Source: Sinorhizobium fredii USDA 257
GTDB taxonomy: Bacteria; Pseudomonadota; Alphaproteobacteria; Rhizobiales; Rhizobiaceae
Direction of reading: 5' to 3'
Assembly: GCF_000265205.3 (NCBI RefSeq)
Contig: NC_018000.1
Location: forward strand, 5,861,001 to 5,925,000
Length of the DNA: 64,000 bases
The position numbers were made by a program, and so were the translations under genes. The notes beneath the pieces are model-generated. The model saw only the letters and a program-made list of their open reading frames with translations. It made no database searches and was not told where the DNA came from. Of the stretch, positions 57,016-64,000 are shown piece after piece (the stretch's first letter is position 1; every line of letters starts with the position of its first letter).

Positions 57016-57996
57016 TCAGGAGAAGAGAAGCGCGGAAAGCTTGCGGCGGGCGGCAATCGTCGCCGGATCCTTCGGCCCCCAGACTTCGAAGAAGGACAGG
57101 AGTTCGCGCCGGGCGGCGTCGTCCTCAAAGCTGCGATCGCGCTTCATGATCAGCAAGAGATGGTCGGCCGCACCGGTCCTGTCGCCTTCGACATTGCGGA
57201 TCTTGGCAAGCTTCAGCCGCGCCGCGTGATCGTCGGGGTTAAGTGCCAGCTGATGCTCCAGCTGAACCGGATCGCCGAGTTTGCGGGCCTCTTCGATCTG
57301 GTCGAGCTTCTTCGAAACGGCGCTGATGGAAGCGGCCTTGCCGAGTTCCTCCGGCAATTGCGAAAGCGCCTGGCGCGCCTCGGCAAGCTGGCCGAGCGCG
57401 ATCATGCATTCGACCATGCCGGCGATTGCATCGGTATTTTCCGGCTCCGCCTGCAGCACGGCACCGTAAAGGCCGGCGGCGTTCTGGGCGTCGCCCGCTT
57501 CGAGCAGCGCCTTGGCGTCGGCAAGCACCGCTTCGACCTCGGCCTTGGAATCGTCGACGGTCGGGCCGGCAATGCGGTCGATGAACTGCTTGATCTGGCT
57601 CTCGGGGATCGCGCCCATGAAGCCATCGACCGGACGCCCGCCGACGAAGGCGATGACCGCCGGGATCGACTGGATGCCGAGTTGGCCGGCGATCGAAGGA
57701 TGGTCGTCGATGTTCATCTTGACGAGCTTCACACGGCCGGCTGCTTCCTTGACCACCTTCTCGATGATCGGCGTCAGCTGTTTGCAGGGTCCGCACCAGG
57801 GCGCCCAGAAATCGACCAGTACCGGCTGCTGGCGCGAGGCCTCGAGCACGTCGCGCGCGAAGCTGGCGGTCGTCGTCTCCTTGATCAGGTCGCCGGCCGC
57901 GGCGGCGGCATTCGGTGCCGGCTGCTCGCCGAACGACGCCGAGGCCGTCATCTGGTTGCCGAAGGAACCTGCATAGGGATTGTCGCTACCGCCCAT
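57016..57996 (-). CDS. cnoX: Thioredoxin-TPR chaperedoxin CnoX/YbbN
   Basis: A 326-residue protein with an N-terminal thioredoxin domain (PVLVDFWAPWCGPCKQLTPI, active site WCGPC intact) and tetratricopeptide repeats (AGLYGAVLQAEPENTDAIAG, ARQALSQLPEELGKAASIS). In E. coli the homologue transfers unfolding clients to GroEL and forms mixed disulfides. The alphaproteobacterial version keeps both active cysteines. It is first of the cnoX-LON-Trm112 unit. Confidence 0.9.
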   Translation of the reverse strand: MGGSDNPYAGSFGNQMTASASFGEQPAPNAAAAAGDLIKETTTASFARDVLEASRQQPVLVDFWAPWCGPCKQLTPIIEKVVKEAAGRVKLVKMNIDDHPSIAGQLGIQSIPAVIAFVGGRPVDGFMGAIPESQIKQFIDRIAGPTVDDSKAEVEAVLADAKALLEAGDAQNAAGLYGAVLQAEPENTDAIAGMVECMIALGQLAEARQALSQLPEELGKAASISAVSKKLDQIEEARKLGDPVQLEHQLALNPDDHAARLKLAKIRNVEGDRTGAADHLLLIMKRDRSFEDDAARRELLSFFEVWGPKDPATIAARRKLSALLFS

Positions 57997-58054
57997 TTTC
58001 TCTCCTCGCGGGCTTGTCGCCCGACTTCATGGTTTCCGCGCCAAAGATCGTATG

Positions 58055-58564
58055 TCAGGCCGTCACTTTCAAGACAAGCGGTTCGTGTCCGGTTGCCTCC
58101 ATGAAGCGCAGCATATCCTTGGCGGCGATCGAGGTCGTCTGGTCGTTCGAGAGCGGGTGGCAGTTGATCGTGTCGAATTCCATCAGCCCCTCGTCGAGAA
58201 TGAACTTCACCTTGCCCGACGTGTCGTTGATCGCCCCGAGGGCAGTCACGGCGCCGGGGATCACGCCCAGATATTCCATCAGCTTCTCCGGCTTGCCGAA
58301 GGAGACCTTGCTTGCCGCACCGATGGTCTGATGAATGGTCTTCAGATCCACCGTCGCATTCTCCTCGACGATCAGCAGGAAATAATTGTCTTTTTTGTCC
58401 TTCAGGAACAGGTTTTTTGTATGTCCGCCGGGAATTTCGTCGCGTAGCGCCACCGATTCGGCCACGGTGAAGACCGGCGCATGCCGCTTCGTCCGGTGTT
58501 CGATTCCGAGTTCGTCGAGAAAGCGGAACAGGTCTTCCGCGGTCTTCGGCTGTGCCTCGCTCAT
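58055..58564 (-). CDS. Prolyl-tRNA editing protein, ProXp-ala/PrdX (YbaK fold)
   Basis: A 169-residue trans-editing deacylase that clears alanine mischarged on tRNA-Pro. LFRFLDELGIEHRTKRHAPV, the catalytic-Lys region PGGHTKNLFLKDKKDNYFLL, KVSFGKPEKLMEYLGVIPGA and VTALGAINDTSGKV match the ProXp-ala branch. It is transcribed toward cnoX, 58 bp upstream of it. Confidence 0.9.
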   Translation of the reverse strand: MSEAQPKTAEDLFRFLDELGIEHRTKRHAPVFTVAESVALRDEIPGGHTKNLFLKDKKDNYFLLIVEENATVDLKTIHQTIGAASKVSFGKPEKLMEYLGVIPGAVTALGAINDTSGKVKFILDEGLMEFDTINCHPLSNDQTTSIAAKDMLRFMEATGHEPLVLKVTA

Positions 58565-58814
58565 GCTCTTGATCCTTCTGCCACCCGAGATTTCCCCCTG
58601 CTTTACGAGGAAGGGACGGCTTGCGCAATCTCAAGGGCGACGGCGAATGACCGGGATCACGGCAGGAGCTTTTGGGATTAGCCCGAAAAATTTCTTGCCT
58701 TCGACGCTATTTCCCTGTTGCATTTGAAAAATGCTTAGGCCATATAGCGCCGGTCGCCGCAAGACGGGGCGGCAACCCACGGTCCACAGACTACCCCGGA
58801 CCTGGGTTTGATGA

Positions 58815-58889
58815 GCGGGTGTAGCTCAGGGGTAGAGCACAACCTTGCCAAGGTTGGGGTCGAGCGTTCGAATCGCTTCACCCGCTCCA
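58815..58889 (+). tRNA. tRNA-Gly (anticodon GCC)
   Basis: Acceptor stem GCGGGTG pairs with CACCCGC, then discriminator T and encoded CCA. Anticodon stem CAACC/GGTTG holds loop TTGCCAA, so the anticodon is GCC. D-arm TAGCTCAGGGGTAGAGCA and T-arm TTCGAATC are standard. 75 nt, complete. Confidence 0.96.
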
Positions 58890-58905
58890 TTCTTCCAAGA
58901 CCTTC

Positions 58906-58937
58906 AAAGCCTCGGTTTTCCGGGGCTTTTGTGTTTT
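58906..58937 (+). terminator. Rho-independent terminator after tRNA-Gly
   Basis: A 10-bp stem (AAAGCCTCGG with CCGGGGCTTT, one G-T pair) around a TTTT loop, followed by TTTTGTGTTTTT. Confidence 0.8.
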
Positions 58938-59153
58938 TCTGGCGCGCGCGAAGTCACGTCGGCTGGAAGCTGCGAAAGAGGACGTGGTTACCGCGCGGTT
59001 ACCTATTCTCGCAAACGCATAGGGCGTTGACCCTCGTAAACATTGCCAGTGGAGCGCGCGCTAATTCCCCTACAGACGACTCAAGGGGCCTCGCTCTCCA
59101 AAGTCGCTTGCCTGCGTTCCGCCCTAACTTTCAGGCTAGGCAGAGCTACGATA

Positions 59154-60170
59154 TTAGCTCTTCACGAAGACGTAGTCCGTCTCCTGCCGGAGCACTTCGC
59201 CGGGCCTCAGCACCGCCTTCGGGAAACCTTCGCGGTTCACCGCATCCGGCCAGATTTGCGTTTCGAGGCAGAAGCCGGCGAAGGGGCCGTAGCGGCGGCC
59301 CTCGAGGCCGGGGACGGGTACGTTCAGCTTGCTGCCGGTATAGAGCTGGACGCCGGGTTCGGTGGTCAGCACCTCCAACGACACGCCGGAATTGATGCTG
59401 CGCGCCAGCGCCACGGAGCGCTTCTGCATGCGCTCCGGCGAGAGGCAGAAATTGTGGTCATAGGCGATCTTCTCGCCCTCCAGCTGCCGCCGCAGCGAGG
59501 TCATCTCGCGGAGATCGAAGGCGGTGCCGGCAACCGGGCGGATCTCGCCGGTCGGGATCAACCGCTCGTCCGTCGGGAGATAGTGGTCGGCGGCGATCAT
59601 GATGTCATGGCCGAACGCGTCGGCGCCGCCGTCGAGGTTGAAATAGCTGTGCTGGCAGACATTGGCGAGCGTCGGCGCGTTCGTCTCGGTTTCGTAGAGG
59701 ACGTTCAACGTGCCGCCCGGCTTTAGCGTATAGGTGCAGGTGACGGTGCAATCGCCGGGATAGCCGGCGCGACCGTCGGGATCGGTGATCCTGAGCGTCA
59801 CGCTGTCTTCCGCCCCGTCGACGATCGTCCAGTTGCGCTTGCCGATATTGTCGCTGCCGCCGTGGAGATGCGTGACGCCCTTTTCGTTGAGCTCGAGCTG
59901 GTAGGCCTTGCCGTCGAGCACGAAGCGCCCGTCGCCGATGCGGTTGGCGTTGCGGCCGGGCGTGGCGCCGAAATAGGGGGAATGGGCTGGATAGCTTTCG
60001 AAATCCTCGAAGCCGAGCACGAGCGGGGCCGCATGGCTCTCGAGCCGCAGGTCCTGGATGACCGAGCCCCAGCTGATCACCTTCGCCGTCAGCCCGCCGC
60101 CCTTGAGCGTCACCCGATGGACCGGTTCGCCCGACGCCAGGTGGCCGAAGATTTCCGTGTCAGCGCTCAT
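59154..60170 (-). CDS. galM: Aldose 1-epimerase (galactose mutarotase)
   Basis: A 338-residue enzyme converting alpha and beta forms of aldoses. GATPGRNANRIGDGRFVLDG, HLHGGSDNIGKRNW (catalytic His), CQHSYFNLDG (second His) and GFCLETQIWPDAVN (catalytic Glu) are all present. The start at 60170 follows GAGGAGAGA; a longer frame is rejected. It stands alone between tRNA-Gly and the VWA gene. Confidence 0.93.
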   Translation of the reverse strand: MSADTEIFGHLASGEPVHRVTLKGGGLTAKVISWGSVIQDLRLESHAAPLVLGFEDFESYPAHSPYFGATPGRNANRIGDGRFVLDGKAYQLELNEKGVTHLHGGSDNIGKRNWTIVDGAEDSVTLRITDPDGRAGYPGDCTVTCTYTLKPGGTLNVLYETETNAPTLANVCQHSYFNLDGGADAFGHDIMIAADHYLPTDERLIPTGEIRPVAGTAFDLREMTSLRRQLEGEKIAYDHNFCLSPERMQKRSVALARSINSGVSLEVLTTEPGVQLYTGSKLNVPVPGLEGRRYGPFAGFCLETQIWPDAVNREGFPKAVLRPGEVLRQETDYVFVKS

Positions 60171-60253
60171 CTTGTCTCTCCTCGCTTCGTCGGTCCAAAC
60201 GGGCGACAAACTGCGTCATTTCCGGCGGTGCGGCAACCGGAAAGTCAGACTAT

Positions 60254-61438
60254 TCAGCGGGACAATTCCTTCGTCGCCGCCTGCAGGCCGGCAAGCGTCA
60301 GCGGGAACATGCGGCCGTGAAAGAGCGCGCGGATCATGCCCGTCGAATGGGTGTGGCGCCAGTCACCCTCCGGCACCGGATTGAGCCAGATCGCACGCGG
60401 GAAATGCGTCGTCAGGCGCTCGAGCCAAAGCGCCCCCGCCTCGTCGTTCCAGTGCTCGACCGAACCGCCCGGATGGCTGATCTCGTAAGGGCTCATAGCG
60501 GCGTCGCCCACGAAGATGGCGCGGTAATCGCTGCCATAGGTGCGCAGGAGTTCCGCCGTGCGGGTGATGTCGGCGCGGCGGCGGCGATTGTCCTTCCACA
60601 GGCCCTCATAGACGCAATTGTGGAAATAGAAATAGTCCATGTGGCGGAACTCGGCGCGCGCCGCCGAGAACAGTTCCTCGACGATGCGGATGTGGTCGTC
60701 CATCGATCCGCCGACATCGAAGAACATCAGGAGCTTGACGGCGTTGCGCCGCTCCGGCCGGGTCACCACGTCGAGATAGCCGTGCTCGGCGGTCGAGCGG
60801 ATCGTGCCGGAAAGGTCGAGTTCCTCGGCCGCCCCCTGGCGCACCCAGCGCCTGAGCCGTTTCAACGCGACCTTGATGTTGCGGGTGCCGAGCTCGACCG
60901 TATCGTCATAATCCTTGAACTCCCGCCGATCCCAGACCTTGACGGCGCGGCGGTGGCGCGAGCCCTCCTGACCGATCCTGACACCCTCGGGATTGTAGCC
61001 ATAGGCGCCGAAGGGCGAGGTGCCGGCCGTACCGATCCATTTCGAGCCGCCCTGGTGACGGCCGGCCTGCTCGGCAAGCCGTTGGCGCAGCATCTCCATC
61101 AGCTTGTCGAAGCCGCCGAGCGCCTCGACGAGCTTCTTCTCCTCTTCGCTCAGATATTTCTCGGCGAGCTTCTTCAGCCATTCCTCGGGGATCTCCGCCT
61201 CGGCGACACCCTGTAACGGCGAAACCGCCTCAAGTCCTGCGAAGCGATGGCGGAAGACCCGATCGAAGCGGTCGATGTAGCGCTCGTCCTTGATGAGCGC
61301 CGTGCGCGCCAGGAAATAGAAGGCCTCCACGTCGAAGGCGGCAATCCCCGTCTCCATTCCCTCGATCAGCGACAGAAACTCCCGGAGCGTTACCGGGACC
61401 TTCTCGGCCTTCAGTTCGAGGAAGAAGGGGATGAACAT
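60254..61438 (-). CDS. VWA domain protein (CoxE-like)
   Basis: About 394 residues: an alpha-helical N-terminal region (FLELKAEKVPVTLREFLSLI), a Gly-rich middle (HQGGSKWIGTAGTSPFGAYG) and a C-terminal von Willebrand A domain with a metal-dependent adhesion site DVGGSMDD, and FVGDAAMSPYE. Such proteins work with MoxR AAA+ ATPases to insert metals or mature complexes. The partner MoxR gene is at 63075-63914 in the same direction, separated by metA and a Nudix gene. It starts one base into the metA stop (TGATG). Confidence 0.88.
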   Translation of the reverse strand: MFIPFFLELKAEKVPVTLREFLSLIEGMETGIAAFDVEAFYFLARTALIKDERYIDRFDRVFRHRFAGLEAVSPLQGVAEAEIPEEWLKKLAEKYLSEEEKKLVEALGGFDKLMEMLRQRLAEQAGRHQGGSKWIGTAGTSPFGAYGYNPEGVRIGQEGSRHRRAVKVWDRREFKDYDDTVELGTRNIKVALKRLRRWVRQGAAEELDLSGTIRSTAEHGYLDVVTRPERRNAVKLLMFFDVGGSMDDHIRIVEELFSAARAEFRHMDYFYFHNCVYEGLWKDNRRRRADITRTAELLRTYGSDYRAIFVGDAAMSPYEISHPGGSVEHWNDEAGALWLERLTTHFPRAIWLNPVPEGDWRHTHSTGMIRALFHGRMFPLTLAGLQAATKELSR

Positions 61439-62361
61439 CACTCTCCAGTGCCGATCTTTTCGAGCTCGTAGGATGTCGTCTGGTACATCTCGTTGATCCA
61501 GTTGCCGAAGAACAGATGCGCATGGCTGCGCCAGCGGTTCTGAGGCGGCAAAGTCGAATCGTTATGCGGGAAATAGTCATGCGGCAGCTTGATCGGCACG
61601 CCGGCATCCGCGTCGCGGAAATATTCGTCCGACAGCGAGGTCGAATCATACTCGACATGGTTGAACATGTAGAGCCGGTTGCCCTTCTTTTCGTGTACCA
61701 GGCAAACCCCCATCTCCTTCGATTCCATCAGGATCTCGAGGCTCGGCACCCGATCGATGTCGGCGCGGCGCACCTCGGTCCAGCGCGACACGGGGACGGC
61801 GAAATCATCCGAAAAGCCGTTCAGGTAGACGGAGGAAGGCTTGAGGTTCTGGTGGCGATAGACGCCGAAGGCCTTTTCTTTGAGCGGATACTTCGGCACG
61901 CCGTGGAAGTGGTAAATCGCCGCCATCGCGCCCCAACAGACGTTCAGCGTCGAATGCACGTGCGTCGTCGTCCAGTCCAAGATGCGCTTCAATTCCTCCC
62001 AATAGGTGACCTCTTCGTAGTCGAGCGTCTCGACCGGGGCGCCGGTGATGATAAAGCCGTCGAACTTGCGGCCCTTCACCTCCTCCCAGGTCTCGTAGAA
62101 GGCGAACAGATGTTCCTCGGGCGTGTTCTTCGGCCGGTAGCCGCCGATGCGCACCAGCGTCAGCTCCACCTGCAGCGGCGTCGCGCCGATCAGCCGGGCG
62201 ATCTGGATCTCCGTCTTGATCTTGTTGGGCATCAGGTTCAAGAGCCCGATCTGCAGCGGGCGGATGTCCTGGCGGACCGCCGCGGTCTCGGTCATCACCC
62301 GCACGCCCTCGTTGACGAGTGTTTCGAAGGCGGGCAGCGTATCCGGAATCTTGATGGGCAT
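61438..62361 (-). CDS. metA: Homoserine O-acyltransferase (MetA)
   Basis: First committed step of methionine synthesis. 307 residues, normal: [60 protein letters not shown] (nucleophile Cys), [19 protein letters not shown] (catalytic His) and [20 protein letters not shown]. MetA family members use succinyl- or acetyl-CoA; the residue that decides was not judged. A SAM-II riboswitch and a terminator hairpin lie directly upstream. Confidence 0.95.
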   Translation of the reverse strand: MPIKIPDTLPAFETLVNEGVRVMTETAAVRQDIRPLQIGLLNLMPNKIKTEIQIARLIGATPLQVELTLVRIGGYRPKNTPEEHLFAFYETWEEVKGRKFDGFIITGAPVETLDYEEVTYWEELKRILDWTTTHVHSTLNVCWGAMAAIYHFHGVPKYPLKEKAFGVYRHQNLKPSSVYLNGFSDDFAVPVSRWTEVRRADIDRVPSLEILMESKEMGVCLVHEKKGNRLYMFNHVEYDSTSLSDEYFRDADAGVPIKLPHDYFPHNDSTLPPQNRWRSHAHLFFGNWINEMYQTTSYELEKIGTGE

Positions 62362-62380
62362 GGTTCCACTCGATCAATAC

Positions 62381-62411
62381 AAAAAAACCGGCGGCGAGAT
62401 GATCGCGACCG
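62381..62411 (-). terminator. Putative attenuator hairpin between SAM-II riboswitch and metA
   Basis: On the minus strand ACCGG..GCGA..TCGC..CCGGT folds into a hairpin followed by seven T, ending 20 bases before the metA ATG. This would allow transcription-level control by the upstream riboswitch. Confidence 0.65.
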
Positions 62412-62437
62412 GTCCTCGGAAATCCGTTGTTCCTCGG

Positions 62438-62495
62438 CCCTTTAGCGATTTCTTTAACGTGGCTGCAAGCCGGCCGGCCAAATCACCACAGGATC
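62438..62495 (-). ncRNA. SAM-II riboswitch (metA leader)
   Basis: The minus strand contains GGTGATTTGGCCGGCCGGCT, then TGCAGCCACGTTAAA and finally TCGCTAAAGG. These are the conserved SAM-II pseudoknot elements (TGATTTGGCC, GCAGCCACGTTAA, GCTAAA). It lies upstream of metA, its classic position in alphaproteobacteria, and would lower metA expression when S-adenosylmethionine is abundant. Confidence 0.93.
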
Positions 62496-62542
62496 GCTTG
62501 ATAGCGTGGCGGAGGCGGCGCGGTCAATGAAAAACGATTCGC

Positions 62543-62640
62543 GGATGTTGCGGCGGCCCCTCATCCGGCCCCGCATCCCCTCGCCCCGCTTGCGGCGAGA
62601 GGGCTAGTCCTCGGGGTTAAACCCGAGGAGAGGGGCCAAC
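62543..62640. repeat. RIME-like intergenic mosaic element
   Basis: GGCCCCTCATCCGGCCCCGC, then CCCCTCGCCCCGCTTGCGGCG with AGAGGGCTAG, then TCGGGGTTAAACCCGAGGAGA. It resembles the element at 55873. It lies between the SAM-II leader and the Nudix gene. Confidence 0.6.
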
Positions 62641-63074
62641 TGCCGCTGGCTTTTGCAGCAAGGCCAGAGCTTCATTCATCCCATATCCCAATCGACTGCT
62701 GGCATCGCTTTGGCTGACCCAGAAGAAGCGAAAGCGGATCGGCGGACCGCCGCTGTCCGGCGTCATTTCGTCGTGCAGCCAGCTTTGCCGCTGCTCGCCG
62801 ACGAGGGCCGTGTGGAAATAGAGCCGCCGGTGCCAGATCTCGCTGCCGCTCTTCACGAAGCGGTAGTCCAATGTGGCGAGTTGGGCGAATGGTTCCCGCG
62901 GTGCCAGCCCGGTCTCTTCGAAGAACTCCCGGCGGGCGGCCGCTTCCGGGCTCTCGCCCGGCTCCATCGTGCCGCCCGGCACCTGCAGGTCGACCTCGGG
63001 AAAATCCGGTTGATCGAAGACCAGCAGCGAATCTCGCCAGGTGGCGTAGATCAGCACCTTGTGAGCGTCCGGCC

Positions 63075-63078
<4 letters not shown>
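62617..63078 (-). CDS. Nudix hydrolase
   Basis: A 153-residue pyrophosphohydrolase with a full Nudix box in VPGGTMEPGESPEAAARREF followed by FEETGL. The first half has HKVLIYATWRDSLLVFDQPD. Its start overlaps the MoxR stop (ATGA), so they are co-transcribed. Substrate unknown. Confidence 0.88.
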
Positions 63079-63914
<836 letters not shown>

Positions 63915-64000
63915 GGGGCTGCTGCTCTCGATTAGGAGGAACGTGCGATACGGGCAAAGACCGATCCCGTTTAGCCGCGAAACGCCGTGACCTCGATCTC
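63915..64000. other. Window end, upstream of moxR
   Basis: The last 86 bases hold a ribosome site for moxR (AGGAACGTG is on the other strand and not used) and no supported gene. Confidence 0.3.

Overview
The window reads as a chromosomal segment of an alphaproteobacterium of the order Hyphomicrobiales (Rhizobiales), closest in style to Sinorhizobium/Ensifer. Pointers are the gene order tRNA-Ser(CGA), rplU, rpmA, two GNAT genes, obgE, proB, proA, nadD, rsfS, rlmH, M23 peptidase, ctpA, divergent polysaccharide deacetylase, rppH; the imuA-imuB-dnaE2 cassette behind an alphaproteobacterial LexA box (GTTC-N7-GTTC); a SAM-II riboswitch before metA; Irr-type iron control of bfd/bfr; and rhizobial intergenic mosaic repeats. 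Species assignment is inference.

The window has two halves that meet at tRNA-Ser (35215-35304). The right half (35.2-64 kb) is compact housekeeping DNA. The left half (1-35 kb) is accessory and patchy. It opens with the end of a meta-cleavage type aromatic or homoprotocatechuate-like operon (hydratase, HpaI aldolase, a leaderless solute-binding protein). It continues with a long minus-strand operon (14.4 to 3.0 kb) for uptake and catabolism of an unidentified sugar or polyol: ribose-type ABC transporter, SorC regulator, aldo/keto reductase, GlpD/EryB-like dehydrogenase, class I aldolase, FGGY kinase and a broken GMC oxidoreductase. A 27-bp palindrome in front of this operon is the likely operator. 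A frameshifted tyrosine recombinase follows at 14.7 kb.

From 15.3 to 33.9 kb lies a respiratory and sulfur module: a cbb3-type oxidase (ccoN, a CcoO-CcoP fusion with three c-type haem sites, four tiny membrane proteins, a TauE/SafE-like protein, the copper ATPase FixI), groEL, hemA (5-aminolevulinate synthase), a SCO1-type copper chaperone, a cupredoxin-like protein, a Tat-exported metallophosphoesterase, a SoxA-like monohaem cytochrome, an IS407-group insertion sequence, and a soxY-soxZ-fccA-fccB operon for sulfide or sulfur-compound oxidation. Electrons from flavocytochrome c and SoxYZ chemistry would plausibly reach the cbb3 oxidase, with hemA, SCO1 and FixI supplying haem and copper.

The main structural finding is that this module carries decayed second copies of its own genes in mirror-image order. 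There is a flavocytochrome c remnant abutting intact fixI (15.3-15.8 kb), a fixI remnant abutting intact flavocytochrome c (31.2-31.5 kb), and a groEL N-terminal remnant abutting intact groEL (23.4 kb). This fits an old inverted pair of related clusters with an axis near 23.5 kb and complementary gene loss. The second point of interest is an incomplete Sox-like gene set without SoxB, SoxCD or SoxX in view, whose SoxY lacks the usual glycine-rich C-terminus, sitting beside a Tat metallophosphoesterase and a SoxA-like cytochrome.

No CRISPR array, rRNA gene or replication origin was seen.
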